Shown: positions 42,341 through 51,987, counted from the stretch's first letter. The stretch is 64,000 bases of DNA from Nostoc sp. C052 (GCF_013393905.1 NZ_CP040272.1:3530001-3594000), one strand, 5' to 3'. Numbers and translations are program-made. Notes: generated by a model not told the origin, from the sequence alone.

Positions 42341-43549
42341 ATGAAGTTATCCTTAAAGCAACTGGCTGTTTATGTGTTTTTACTAGTGATTGGCGGTGGT
42401 GCAGGCTTGTTTGGCAGTCACTATCTCCTGCCACAAAATCGATCGTTCCAACAGTTAAAAAATGTAACGATGTCTTCGCCTCCAGAATCAGTAGTTCCGA
42501 GTTCTCCGAATGGAGCAACTGGTGCTACTGGGGGCGATAATGTGAATTTTATTGCGACGGCTGTGCAAAAAGTTGGCCCGGCTGTGGTGCGAATTAATGC
42601 TACTCGCAAAGTGGCTAATCCTATCTCTGACGCGTTGAAAAATCCCCTCTTGCGACGATTTTTTGGAGAAGATGACCAACCAATTCCTCAAGAACGCATT
42701 GAGCGCGGTACCGGATCGGGATTTATTTTGAGCGAAGATGGCGAATTACTCACTAACGCTCATGTGGTAGCAGATACAGATACAGTACAAGTAACTCTCA
42801 AGGATGGTCGGAGTTTAGAGGGAAAGGTAGTCGGAGTTGATTCTGTGACAGATGTGGCGGTGGTGAAAATACAAGCGAATGATTTGCCGACGGTAAAATT
42901 GGGTAATTCGCAAAACTTGATACCGGGACAATGGGCGATCGCAATTGGCAATCCTCTAGGTTTGGATAATACTGTCACTATGGGTATTATCAGCGCTACC
43001 GATCGCACCAGCACTCAAGTTGGTGTCCCAGATAAGCGAGTTAGCTTTATCCAAACTGATGCCGCGATTAATCCTGGTAATTCTGGTGGCCCCTTGTTAA
43101 ACGCCCAAGGTGAAGTCATTGGTATTAACACTGCCATCCGCGCTGATGCTCAAGGACTTGGTTTCGCTATCCCTATTGAAACCGCCGCCCGCGTTGCCAA
43201 TGAACTTTTTACCAAAGGGCATGTGGAACATCCCTTTTTGGGTATTGAAATGGCAGACCTTTCTCCCATCAGAAGACAGCAGATTAATCAAGACAATCAA
43301 CTGAACATTCAGCAGGATGCGGGGATTGTCATTAAAGGCGTAACAGACGATTCTCCAGCCAAGCGTGGAGCATTGCTTCCTGGAGACGTGATTCAAAAAG
43401 TTAACGGTAAACCAGTCAAAACCTCAGCCCAAGTTCAGAGGCTAGTAGAGTCCAGCAAAGTTGGGGACATAATAGCGCTCGAAGTCAACCGCAGCGGTAA
43501 AATTCAAACCTTGAAAGTAAAATTAGGAGCTTATCCTGAAAGGAAATAA
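42341..43549 (+). CDS. HtrA/Deg-family serine protease with one PDZ domain (HhoA/HtrA-like)
   Basis: 402 residues from ATG 42341; the frame extends to TTG 42317. An N-terminal signal anchor (about 8-25) exports it. The trypsin-like domain has LTNAHVVAD (His), VTDVAVVKI (Asp) and NPGNSGGPL (Ser). One PDZ domain follows (GIVIKGVTDDSPAKRGALLPGD). It degrades damaged periplasmic or lumenal proteins. Which of HhoA, HhoB or HtrA it is cannot be settled here. Confidence 0.93.
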   Translation: MKLSLKQLAVYVFLLVIGGGAGLFGSHYLLPQNRSFQQLKNVTMSSPPESVVPSSPNGATGATGGDNVNFIATAVQKVGPAVVRINATRKVANPISDALKNPLLRRFFGEDDQPIPQERIERGTGSGFILSEDGELLTNAHVVADTDTVQVTLKDGRSLEGKVVGVDSVTDVAVVKIQANDLPTVKLGNSQNLIPGQWAIAIGNPLGLDNTVTMGIISATDRTSTQVGVPDKRVSFIQTDAAINPGNSGGPLLNAQGEVIGINTAIRADAQGLGFAIPIETAARVANELFTKGHVEHPFLGIEMADLSPIRRQQINQDNQLNIQQDAGIVIKGVTDDSPAKRGALLPGDVIQKVNGKPVKTSAQVQRLVESSKVGDIIALEVNRSGKIQTLKVKLGAYPERK

Positions 43550-43592
43550 TCAATAGTCAATAGTCCCAGAATGTTTGACTATTGACTATTAA
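43550..43592. terminator. Inverted short repeats between convergent genes
   Basis: AATCAATAGTCAATAGTC is mirrored by GACTATTGACTATTAATT. Likely terminates the protease gene and the DUF760 gene. Confidence 0.6.
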
Positions 43593-43940
43593 TTATTGAC
43601 CATTAGACAAATGCTCTAACTGCATTCTTTGTTCCATCTGGCGCAGAAAATACCCTGTCATCATTGCTGACGCTAGAAGTCCAGCTAAGTTCTCCCGATC
43701 TGTCGTGATTTGCACGTTAAAATTTTCTGCCGGGAGCATTCCCACTAGCCCTTGAACATTTTGCGAGATGATTTGTTTAATTTCGGGGCTGGCAGACTGA
43801 GCAACCCTAGCTAAAACATCAGGAGACTGATGCTGTAGATACTTGAGTAACTGATTGGGGTATTCCTCAGAGTGGTCGGAAAGAAGTTGATTAGGGTGTT
43901 CCTCGGAGTTGTCATTCAAAAAGTCAGGATTAAACACCAT
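43593..43940 (-). CDS. DUF760 protein
   Basis: 115 residues. NQLLKYLQHQSPDVLARVAQSASPEI, MLPAENFNVQITTDRENLAGLLASAMMTGYFLRQMEQRM-like text matches DUF760, a family of cyanobacteria and chloroplasts of unknown function. Two short repeats (EHPNQLLSDHSEE / EEYPNQLLKY) occur near the N-terminus, perhaps an internal duplication. Confidence 0.82.
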   Translation of the reverse strand: MVFNPDFLNDNSEEHPNQLLSDHSEEYPNQLLKYLQHQSPDVLARVAQSASPEIKQIISQNVQGLVGMLPAENFNVQITTDRENLAGLLASAMMTGYFLRQMEQRMQLEHLSNGQ

Positions 43941-44189
43941 TGGCAGTTTTATTTAGCTTAATTGCTAACTCTACTCTAAACCATAGTACAAGAGTAGCGC
44001 ATTCACCACGGGTATAAGTCAATAGGAATGGGAATGGGGCAATGAAAAGATGCAGAGGGGCAGGGTGCGGGGAGCGGAGGGGAAAATTTTTCTCCCTGCT
44101 CTCTTGGTTCTTTCCCACTCAGTACGGGCTAAACCTTAGCTATCCGCTAACAGGACTCCTGAAGGCATTGGGCATTGCTATTCTCTTCT

Positions 44190-45011
44190 TCAAGATGCTG
44201 GAAAAAATAACCGCAGGTAGCTAGACAAAATGGCTTCGCCAACAAATAGAGTGATTACAGATCCTAAAGCCAGAAAAGGGCCAAAGGGCATCTTTTGTCC
44301 TAACCTTTGTCGCGATCGCATCATAGCACCGCTACCAATTAACGCTCCCAGCACACAGGCAATAAAACTAGCCAAGAGCAAATATTTCCAGCCTAACCAG
44401 GCTCCCATCATCGCTGCTAACTTGGCGTCACCTGCCCCCATTGCAGTTTTACCAAAGGCAATTGAACCCAATAAAGCGATCGCATCAAACAGCCATAAGC
44501 CCAATACTGCACCAACTATCGCCATCATCAGGTGATTTACCAATGACACGTAACTAGCCTCTGGTAAAAAACCAACTATCATTTGAAACAAAATTCCTAC
44601 CACCAAACCCGACTGAGTAAGTGCATTAGGTAGGGTCATTGTATCTAGATCGATGAGCGATAGTGCCAATAACCAACTGCAAAAAGCCCAATAACCTATT
44701 GTGAAAGTGGATACTTGAAATACTAAAAAAATCAGCAAAAAAATTATGCCCGTTACCCCTTCTACCACGGGATAACGGACAGAAATTTTGCTTTTGCAAT
44801 ATCGACACCGCCCTTTTAAGTATATCCAGCCAAAAACTGGTACATTGTCGTAAGCTTTTAGCTGGTTTAAGCACTTAGGACAACGAGAAGGCGGCCAAAG
44901 AATTGACAACCCAGCAGGTAGCCGATAAACAATAACATTGAGAAAACTACCAATAGATGCACCTAAAGCAAAGACCATTACACTCGCCGGAATGGCGAAC
45001 AAAATGTCCAT
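44190..45011 (-). CDS. pilD: Prepilin peptidase (type 4 prepilin leader peptidase/N-methyltransferase)
   Basis: 273 residues. Zinc-type CxxC pairs occur in RCPKCLNQ and RCRYCKSK. The catalytic aspartates are in LIDLDTMTLP and TAMGAGDAKLAAMMG. About eight hydrophobic helices. It cuts and methylates type IV prepilins, and is needed for motility and competence. Confidence 0.93.
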   Translation of the reverse strand: MDILFAIPASVMVFALGASIGSFLNVIVYRLPAGLSILWPPSRCPKCLNQLKAYDNVPVFGWIYLKGRCRYCKSKISVRYPVVEGVTGIIFLLIFLVFQVSTFTIGYWAFCSWLLALSLIDLDTMTLPNALTQSGLVVGILFQMIVGFLPEASYVSLVNHLMMAIVGAVLGLWLFDAIALLGSIAFGKTAMGAGDAKLAAMMGAWLGWKYLLLASFIACVLGALIGSGAMMRSRQRLGQKMPFGPFLALGSVITLFVGEAILSSYLRLFFPAS

Positions 45012-45175
45012 ACAGTCATTTGTCCTTTGTCATTTGTCCTGTGTCATTTGTCGTTTATCTTTCGTCCTTTGTCCAGAACTAATGATTAATGACCCTTCGG
45101 GTTCACCAGTTGCTCATGGGGGAAACCCCCAAGACCGCACTGGCTCACCAATGACTAATGACTAATGACCAATAA
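45012..45175. repeat. Heptamer-type short repeats interrupted by a palindromic element
   Basis: TCATTTGTCCTTTGTCATTT-like tandem units (45012-45075) and GACTAATGACTAATGACC (45150-45180) flank a hairpin element at 45092-45149 (GGGTTCACCAG, GGGGGAAACCCCC, CTGGCTCACC). No coding frame. Confidence 0.75.
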
Positions 45176-45436
45176 CTAATACATGTGCGATTCAATTTGA
45201 CTCAAGGGCACAAAACATTCTTGAGGTAATAGAACTGGTTGGTTAGTAAAAATAACCTTACCTCGATGAGTCATGCGATTAATTGCTACACCGGAGGGTT
45301 GCCCAGCTATTTCGGGATGTACTTCACAGTGAGTGTAGTAAATCTGCCCAGCGGCTCTGATTACGGCGGGATCAATCAAAGGTGACTGGTTCTTTGGGGC
45401 GGTAAAAGTTGCTTGTCCTTGTCGTAATGCGTACAC
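45176..45436 (-). CDS. Conserved cyanobacterial hypothetical protein
   Basis: 86 residues: VIRAAGQIYYTHCEVHPEIAGQP, then THRGKVIFTNQPVLLPQECFVP. It looks like a small soluble beta-rich protein conserved in cyanobacteria. Function unknown. Confidence 0.65.
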   Translation of the reverse strand: MYALRQGQATFTAPKNQSPLIDPAVIRAAGQIYYTHCEVHPEIAGQPSGVAINRMTHRGKVIFTNQPVLLPQECFVPLSQIESHMY

Positions 45437-45686
45437 TATCGACTGTTATTTGATTGCTAGATTTCCCTCTAGTCTACCCGAAACTTTTAGCAAAGGTTGC
45501 CAAATTGCCCAGGTTGCACTTTAAAATTCGCAATTCGTAATTCGTAATTCCCTAACGAAGGGGGATTTAGGCATCAAATCTGAGTACAGGAAACCTCTGT
45601 AGACGTTTTACGTTGAGAAAATCGCAGTCTTGGCAAAAGTAAAAAACTTTTGCCTACTGCCTGGCATTCATCTTCACCCAATAACT
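45437..45686. other. Intergenic region
   Basis: Short AATTCGCAATTCGTAATTCG repeat near 45526-45550; otherwise nothing recognised. Confidence 0.5.
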
Positions 45687-46775
45687 TTAAGGTTGGTCGA
45701 GTACTTTAATTAAGGCATCGCCCATAGCGCGGCAACCTAAAAGATTTTTTCCTGGGGAAATTATATCTCCTGTGCGATCGCCTTGTTCTAAAACTTGCAA
45801 TACGGCTTGTTCGATGCTATCTGCCGCTTTTGGTTGGTCTAAACCGTAGCGTAACATCATCGCCGCACTCAACACTTGTGCTAGAGGATTTGCCTTATCC
45901 AGTCCGGCGATATCTGGGGCGGAACCATGAACTGGTTCAAATACACCAGGCCCAGAAGCGCCTAAACTAGCTGACGGTAACATCCCAATACTACCTGTGA
46001 GCATGGCAGCAGCATCAGAGAGAATATCGCCAAACAAATTACCTGTAACGATGGTATCGAACTGCTTGGGAGCGCGTACCAACTGCATGGCAGCATTATC
46101 TACATATAAATGAGAGAGTTCGATATCTGGATATTCCTGAGAAAGTTGAGTGATGCGATCGCGCCACAACTGAGATACTTCTAATACGTTCGCCTTATCC
46201 ACCGAACAAAGTTTTCCACCGCGTTTTTTAGCCGCCTCAAAAGCCACCCGTCCAATGCGTTCAATTTCCGATTCGGTGTAAACCATTGTATTTACACCGC
46301 GTTTTTCACCAGTTTCCGTAGCAAAAATCCCTTTAGGTTTACCAAAGTAAATCCCGCCAGTGAGTTCACGCACCACCATAATATCCACACCTTCGACAAT
46401 TTCGCGTTTCAAAGTCGAGGCATCGATTAGCTGGGGCAAAATTTTTGCTGGGCGTAAATTGGCAAATAATCCTAAACCTGCACGTAGTCCTAACAAACCT
46501 GCTTCTGGGCGTAAATTAGATGGCAGCGAATCCCACTTATAACCACCAATGGCGGCGAGTAACACAGCATCACTATTACGGCAGGTTTCTAGAGTGGCAG
46601 ATGGTAGGGGTTCTCCTGTGGCATCAATTGCTGCACCACCAATAAGCGCTTCTTGGAATTCAAACTGAATATCAAATTGCTTCCCTACGACTTTCAGCAC
46701 ATCTACCGCCACTGCCATAATTTCAGGGCCAATGCCATCGCCGGGGAGTAAAGTAATGCGGTAGTTATGTGTCAT
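45687..46775 (-). CDS. leuB: 3-isopropylmalate dehydrogenase
   Basis: 362 residues. ITLLPGDGIGPEIM at the N-terminus, then the substrate-binding RPEAGLLGLRAGLGLFANLRP and the NAD/metal block FGDILSDAAAMLTGSIGMLPSASLG. It oxidises and decarboxylates 3-isopropylmalate in leucine synthesis. Length is normal for the bacterial enzyme. It runs on the opposite strand to the PIN pseudogene upstream. Confidence 0.97.
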   Translation of the reverse strand: MTHNYRITLLPGDGIGPEIMAVAVDVLKVVGKQFDIQFEFQEALIGGAAIDATGEPLPSATLETCRNSDAVLLAAIGGYKWDSLPSNLRPEAGLLGLRAGLGLFANLRPAKILPQLIDASTLKREIVEGVDIMVVRELTGGIYFGKPKGIFATETGEKRGVNTMVYTESEIERIGRVAFEAAKKRGGKLCSVDKANVLEVSQLWRDRITQLSQEYPDIELSHLYVDNAAMQLVRAPKQFDTIVTGNLFGDILSDAAAMLTGSIGMLPSASLGASGPGVFEPVHGSAPDIAGLDKANPLAQVLSAAMMLRYGLDQPKAADSIEQAVLQVLEQGDRTGDIISPGKNLLGCRAMGDALIKVLDQP

Positions 46776-46835
46776 AGCTGGTTATTACTAGGTAAATGCT
46801 TGCAGATTAAATATCATACCGAGCAAGATGTACCG

Positions 46836-47280
46836 ATGGAGTTTTTAATTTATTTAGATGTTTGTTGTCTGAATCGCCCTTTTGATGACCAGACACAAGA
46901 ACGGATTCGTTTGGAAGCTGAGGCGGTACTGCTGATTTTGGCTAATTGTCAAACAGGTGAATGGCAAATGCTTGTAAGTGATAGCCATTGATAACGAACT
47001 TGATAGAAAACGACAGATAAAGCTTTAGACTGCTTCTGTAAGCATCAAAGTAAGTTTAACTGAACAGGTTAAATCCCGTGCGCGAGAACTGAATGAATTA
47101 GGGTTTAAGAATTATGATGCTTTGCATATCGCTTGTGCAGAAGTGGGAAATGCGGATATTCTGCTAACCACTGATGATAGGATGTTGCGTTTGGTAGCAA
47201 GGTGCAGGAACTTGTTACAAGTAAGAGTAGAAAACCCGCTTCATTGGGTAATGAAGGTGACAGATGATAGACGTGACTAA
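46836..47280 (+). pseudogene. Broken PIN-domain toxin gene (frameshift plus stop)
   Basis: The first part reads MEFLIYLDVCCLNRPFDD (first catalytic Asp) and runs to 46991. A +1 frame change at about 46985 leads to IDNELDRKRQIK, where a TAG at about 47026 breaks the frame. The remaining frame then reads FKNYDALHIACAEVGNADIL and LLTTDDRMLR to 47280, with the other PIN acidic residues. Two lesions make it inactive. The next gene (47264) overlaps its end and may be the antitoxin. Confidence 0.8.
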
Positions 47281-47488
47281 AATTTCTCAGGCTGAGATTA
47301 GGCGACTGGGAATAGAAGCCCTGACTAAGGCTCTGGGCCCTGCGGGAATGGCGCGATTTATGCAGCAATTTGAGATCGGTAGTGGAGATTACACGCGAGA
47401 TAGGGATCAAATATTAGGAGATATCACTCTTGAGGAAATCTTTGTCAGTATTGAGGAGGGACGACAACAACATAATAGATGTGAGTAA
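47264..47488 (+). CDS. Putative partner of the broken PIN toxin
   Basis: 74 residues: MIDVTKISQAEIRRLGIEAL then ALGPAGMARFMQQFEIGSGDYTRDRDQ. Small, acidic, and its start overlaps the PIN gene end by 17 bp. I infer an antitoxin that survived its toxin; no family was recognised. Confidence 0.6.
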   Translation: MIDVTKISQAEIRRLGIEALTKALGPAGMARFMQQFEIGSGDYTRDRDQILGDITLEEIFVSIEEGRQQHNRCE

Positions 47489-47539
47489 GATGTTCTACCT
47501 AAAGTTACAAATATGAAAATGCTAGACGGGATAAAGCAA

Positions 47540-48223
47540 TCAAACTTTGCCCGCCAAATTCATCAACTGTTTGAAGTTCACAAGATAATTGATGTTGTTG
47601 GTACTATCAATCTTTATCCACCCTTTTTCATGTAGTTTTTCCATGATTTTGGTGGTTTCTTCAACGCCGATTTCTGTCACCTCTGCTAAATCTTTAAAGG
47701 GAACGTTAAAAATTTCTCTTCCTAAGTCTGATTCTTGACCATAGCTTTCGCCTAAAGTCACTAGGGTATGGGCGAGTTTAACTGCTGGTGGTGAAGACCG
47801 CATTTGTAAACGCAGGTTAATTTGTCGCAATCGCCGCACCATCAGTTGCAACATCCGGTGATGTAACTGCGGGTCTTTAAACAATATTTGAATAAAACGC
47901 TCTCTGGAGATACTAAGCAACTTCACGGGTGAAAGAGCAATGACATCGGTTGAGCGTGGAGATTCATCTAAAATTGCCATTTCTCCGAAAAAATCGCCAC
48001 GGCCAAAAATTGCCAGAGCTACTGAATCTTCCCCAAGGGTACGCCGGACTTTGACCCAACCAGAAACCACGAAGTAAACTGCGTTACCCCAGGCATCTTC
48101 CATCACAACGGCTCGCCCAGATGGGTATTCATGTTCAATTGCAACGTTGAGCAGCCATTCCAAAGTCTGTGGATTGGCTGTACTCATTAAGGGGAAAAGT
48201 TCACTAAAAACCTCAGTTAACAT
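47540..48223 (-). CDS. Crp/Fnr-family transcription regulator
   Basis: 227 residues. An N-terminal cyclic-nucleotide-binding type beta-roll with GRGDFFGEMAILDESPRSTDVIAL (phosphate-cassette-like). A C-helix RRLRQINLRLQM follows. The C-terminal winged helix contains FKDLAEVTEIGVEETTKIMEKL. The cassette R/S positions suggest it could bind a cyclic nucleotide. Targets unknown. Confidence 0.88.
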   Translation of the reverse strand: MLTEVFSELFPLMSTANPQTLEWLLNVAIEHEYPSGRAVVMEDAWGNAVYFVVSGWVKVRRTLGEDSVALAIFGRGDFFGEMAILDESPRSTDVIALSPVKLLSISRERFIQILFKDPQLHHRMLQLMVRRLRQINLRLQMRSSPPAVKLAHTLVTLGESYGQESDLGREIFNVPFKDLAEVTEIGVEETTKIMEKLHEKGWIKIDSTNNINYLVNFKQLMNLAGKV

Positions 48224-48411
48224 GAAATATTTGCAACAAATTGATTTAAGGGCGGGAAACTAACTTTGCTACTATAAGTTTTTTTTAAACCGTAATCTTA
48301 CTCAGAATACGATCGCAAAATTTGTATTTATTGAAGATGAACCTCTAAGCTCGATCGGTCTAGGATTCTATTACAACATAACAATTATGTATGCGATCGA
48401 AATCAGCGTTT

Positions 48412-49662
48412 TCACTTACAGACCGATGATTTACTATTTGTTGGTAAATTGCTATCTAGTGCGAGTATTTTGATCTGTTGGTCTAAATTTTTCACTAATT
48501 GATTCAGGGTAACTAAAGCCTCTAATTGCTGAGAATCAAGGACGGGATTCAGTAAAAGCCGTTCTTGTAGTTCGTGTAACTTGAAGCTTAGTTGCTGAGA
48601 AATTCCTAAGGCATCGTGGCTCAAACGGGTCAACTGTTGTTGTTGATAGAATTTTAAGGCTGCTCCCCGCAATACTTGGAGTGTTGCTTCTTCGCCGTAG
48701 ATTCCCGGCATGACTCGCAAGCGTAATAATAAGCGGTTTTTTTGATATACGTATTCTTTTTCTACCTGTTTTGGTTCTGCAACCGTGGTGATAGGCAGGG
48801 ATGCAAACCGCTTTAATTCATTCAGTACTCCTTGGAAAACCGAGAGCGGCAGTTCGTCTAATACAGACTGTAAAATTCCATTGTCACTCCACAGTATCCT
48901 ACCTTCATACGCTTGTCTTTCTAAGTACAGCCGACCAATTCCCCCAACCAAGATTCGCCCCAGTAATTCTTCTAGTAATTTCTTGGGTGGTAGTGTTGGT
49001 AACAACTCAATTGGACTCAGTAGTTCGGAAGCTTGTGTGGGCAAAATAGGTAAATTGTTTGGTGGTGTGGCTTCGGAAGTCTCCCCCTGCTGAGTTCTGG
49101 AAATAGGAGTCGAGAACGTTGTAGTTTCAGATGATTGCTCTAGCTCTGGAATAGGAGGCAAGTCTACCCGCTGCCCAGAATGTTGACGCTTTGGTGTCTG
49201 AAATACCATCAATACTGGTTGCTGATTTGATTCTGAGTTGTCTGTGTCAGCAATGCTTGCTGGGCTATGTGTTGGAGAAAAGTCTTCTGTTGGCTGATGC
49301 ACAACTTTGGCATCTAGCTGAGATGTATTCTTATGGTTGAGGTAGGCTGATAGGATTCTGCGGTGAGCGTCGGCTGCGATCGCTTCAATCACCATTGTGC
49401 AATTGATAGAAGACAAAATGCGACCAACGTAATCTAGTGCCTCGCTATCTTGTGGATAAACCATACCTAGCAAGAGGTTTTTGCCTTCTAATCCAAAGGG
49501 TAAAATCTGGTGGTAGAGGCAAGCTTCAAAGGACAAAAGACTATCAATTAGTTGGAATATTCGCTCGCGATCGCCTTTTTCTTCCCACTTCATTTGAGTG
49601 GCAGTTAGCATTTGCCATCCATTTGCTGCGGTATCATTTAGTTCACCCTCTGAAGACAACAT
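48412..49662 (-). CDS. PilB/GspE N-terminal-like protein without ATPase domain
   Basis: 416 residues. The N-terminal part (LPFGLEGKNLLLGMVYPQDSEALDYVGRIL) resembles the N1 domain of PilB/GspE secretion ATPases. The later part (GRLYLERQAYEGRILWSDNGILQSVLDELP and GEEATLQVLRGAALKFYQQQ) resembles the regulatory segment that precedes the ATPase core in cyanobacterial PilB-like proteins. A Pro/Thr/Ser-rich linker lies between. There is no Walker motif. A partner or regulator of type IV pilus machinery is the inference. Confidence 0.65.
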   Translation of the reverse strand: MLSSEGELNDTAANGWQMLTATQMKWEEKGDRERIFQLIDSLLSFEACLYHQILPFGLEGKNLLLGMVYPQDSEALDYVGRILSSINCTMVIEAIAADAHRRILSAYLNHKNTSQLDAKVVHQPTEDFSPTHSPASIADTDNSESNQQPVLMVFQTPKRQHSGQRVDLPPIPELEQSSETTTFSTPISRTQQGETSEATPPNNLPILPTQASELLSPIELLPTLPPKKLLEELLGRILVGGIGRLYLERQAYEGRILWSDNGILQSVLDELPLSVFQGVLNELKRFASLPITTVAEPKQVEKEYVYQKNRLLLRLRVMPGIYGEEATLQVLRGAALKFYQQQQLTRLSHDALGISQQLSFKLHELQERLLLNPVLDSQQLEALVTLNQLVKNLDQQIKILALDSNLPTNSKSSVCK

Positions 49663-49917
49663 AGATTTGATGCGTTGGTGTTTAATTATATTCTGCCTTG
49701 AATTTAGTAGGTAGTTAATAAAGATACTTTGTTGGATTGTTAAAATTTCAATTATATATACTTAAGTAAACGTAAGTAGAGTATGAATTTTAGATTATAG
49801 ACTAGGGATAATACTGAGGGCTGGGGATTGAAAAGAGGCAGAGGAGCGGGGTGCGGAGGGGAAAACTTTTCTCCCTTGCTTCTTCCCCAGTCCCCAATCC
49901 CCATCTTCGACTACAGC
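49663..49917. other. Intergenic region with short G-rich repeat
   Basis: 49840-49910 has GCGGAGGGGAAAACTTTTCT and CCCCAGTCCCCAATCCCC, similar to 44068-44100. No gene. Confidence 0.55.
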
Positions 49918-51114
49918 TTACTCTTGGGTTCTTAAACCTTGGGCTGCAAGATAGATTTTTGTCCATTCGCCTAGCACTTGATGGGTTTTGAGTTTTAATT
50001 GTTCGGCTATTGCTTCTATTGAGTTACCCGCTTTCCGCAAATCTAGAATCTGCCGCCCTAGAGGGGTCAATTTTTCATCAAGTTGCTGCCATTGGTTTTG
50101 CGTTAATCCTAAGTTATGTTCTTGTAAGGAAATTGAGAGCCAGTTATCTACGAGTTCTGGTTTACCTTTGAGGGCAAAAACACGGACAGCGTGGTAACTA
50201 ATTTTTTCTCGCAGACGGTAAACTTCTTTAGTCTGCTTATTCAGTTTTTGGGCGATCTCTTCTTGGGACTTACCTTGCAGATAGAGTCGCAGCCAATCTA
50301 CTGCGTCTGTTCCCAGACTTTCTTGTAAATAATTTTCAAATTCTTTTTGTACTGACTGGCGTAGCCCCTGTTGTTCCTCTAGTTGTTGTGTTTCTTGATA
50401 TTCTGCGATCGCTTGACTATCGACTAAGTTAACTCGATTATCACTATCATCTGTAAGAACTTCTTCTGAAACTAGTCTAATCAAGTCACGGCCAGGCACT
50501 TGGGTTAAACCACCGCGCTGAGTGCGACGCAAGTAATTCACAAATCGGTAAGCTAATAGGGGTTGATTGCGTACTGGGCGCAGAGAATATTCTTCTAAAC
50601 TGGCAAATAGCAGAGCATCACCTAATCGTCTATCGGTTGTATATTTGGCAATATCAGCCATTTGCTGTTGCATCTGGCTATCGCTTTGGAGTAATTCTTG
50701 GATTACTTCTTGTAACACATCGATTACACTGCGCTGGCGATCGCGGCTGAGGGAAACCCAAGTCTGAATCTTATTCCGTAATGTTACTAAACTCCCCAAT
50801 CGCACGATCAAGTTGCGATAAGCACGTTCCCGCCCCAGCCCTAAGTAGCGTTGACGTAAAATCCTCCAGCGATATTCCATCGCTTGCTTGGCGATTTCGA
50901 GTTCTTTAGGGTTAAACAAATCAAACCGTTTTGAGTCAGATCCCAATAACCAAAGAATAATGCTTTGTCTAGCAGCTTCATTTTGGTCTGGACATTCCAC
51001 AGCCAAACGCTTTTGCCAATCTATAGCCAGTTTTTCCACATCCGTTGTCATAGTGAGATTGCATTCCTCGAAACTCAATTTTGAAGTTTGCATCACAACC
51101 CCCATTCGTCCCAC
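49918..51114 (-). CDS. HetZ-related protein
   Basis: 398 residues. The C-terminal region (GKPELVDNWLSISLQEHNLGLTQNQWQQLDEKL, then GNSIEAIAEQLKLKTHQVLGEW) matches what I know of HetZ, a regulator of early heterocyst differentiation, and of HetZ-related proteins. Two HTH-like segments (KSQEEIAQKLNKQTKEVYRLREK and the last) recall sigma factor region 4. The likely role is transcriptional or developmental control in filament differentiation. The start could be ATG 51057 (MTTDVEKL). Confidence 0.75.
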   Translation of the reverse strand: MGRMGVVMQTSKLSFEECNLTMTTDVEKLAIDWQKRLAVECPDQNEAARQSIILWLLGSDSKRFDLFNPKELEIAKQAMEYRWRILRQRYLGLGRERAYRNLIVRLGSLVTLRNKIQTWVSLSRDRQRSVIDVLQEVIQELLQSDSQMQQQMADIAKYTTDRRLGDALLFASLEEYSLRPVRNQPLLAYRFVNYLRRTQRGGLTQVPGRDLIRLVSEEVLTDDSDNRVNLVDSQAIAEYQETQQLEEQQGLRQSVQKEFENYLQESLGTDAVDWLRLYLQGKSQEEIAQKLNKQTKEVYRLREKISYHAVRVFALKGKPELVDNWLSISLQEHNLGLTQNQWQQLDEKLTPLGRQILDLRKAGNSIEAIAEQLKLKTHQVLGEWTKIYLAAQGLRTQE

Positions 51115-51747
51115 TTAATTATTTAACTGGCAGCTGCCCCTGATTTCATGAGTTTCATGAAAATAGCTCAGTGATTCTACTTTTATTACGTCTTAGTTCA
51201 CTAAAATTATGCAGAAATTTCTACATTGATGTTTTATTTTCAATTCACAATATCCAAGACTCTTGTATATCAGGCATTTGGGTTGATTTGGCCAATTTAA
51301 ACTTTTTGTAAAGTTATGTTTTTTCACTGAGAATAGAAATCTGCCTAGAGTGTTGAAGATACAACCTTTGCACGAGATAGGTCAGGTAAATCTGACATTT
51401 TGTAACAGATACAAGGAACGAATCTAATCTAACTCAATGTCAGACGTTATTTCACCCGTATAAGTTTCAACTTTCTCCAATTCATTACGTAGTATAATAC
51501 TTAGTTAAATCTCAATATAATTAGTGTTTATTGAGGCATTGACTCAGTAAATACCCCAGCCCGTCTGAGAAATTGGCTTATTCCCTTCTTTTTAAGTAAT
51601 ATCAAGCCTTAACTCAGACTTTTCCTGGTATCTAGAAAACCTTTCTTCCAGTATGCTACGCAGCGATCGCTATTCTGGATAGTAGAAATTGATAGGCAAA
51701 TTTATCTTTTTTACAGCAGTTTTCATGTATTTGAACCACATCTGTCG
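51115..51747. other. Long intergenic region
   Basis: AT-rich, upstream of the HetZ-related gene on the minus strand. No coding frame, tRNA or clear hairpin. An 83-residue minus-strand frame at 51670-51921 runs across the repeat and is probably chance. Confidence 0.5.
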
Positions 51748-51987
51748 TAAGGGCACAGCATTGCTCATTGGTGTCAACTTAAGCTGAAACTCCTTTAAAA
51801 CCTCGTTTCCAGCCTCCGGCTGGAAATGCAACTCAAAAGTGGCTCTGCTGCCAGTAAAGAGAGGCGGAGCCTCAAAGACAAGCATTCCCAGTCGGAGACT
51901 GGGAACGAGGCAACGAGGCAATCTAAAAGCTAGTTCTAGACTTGCTTTCAGATTAAGTTGACACTAATGAGCATTGCTGTGCCCCTA
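51748..51987. mobile_element. MITE of 240 bp with 33-bp terminal inverted repeats, carrying a nested palindrome
   Basis: Left end TAAGGGCACAGCATTGCTCA (51748-51780) and right end (51955-51987) are inverted copies with about 3 mismatches in 33. Inside lie two palindromes, TTTCCAGCCTCCGGCTGGAAA and CATTCCCAGTCGGAGACTGGGAA, part of a different dispersed repeat with the CCTCGTT/AACGAGG arms. No transposase. Confidence 0.8.

Noticed and set aside
51670..51921. 83-residue minus-strand frame at the MITE
   Set aside because: It runs through the inverted repeats and palindromes, so it is a by-product of the mobile element.
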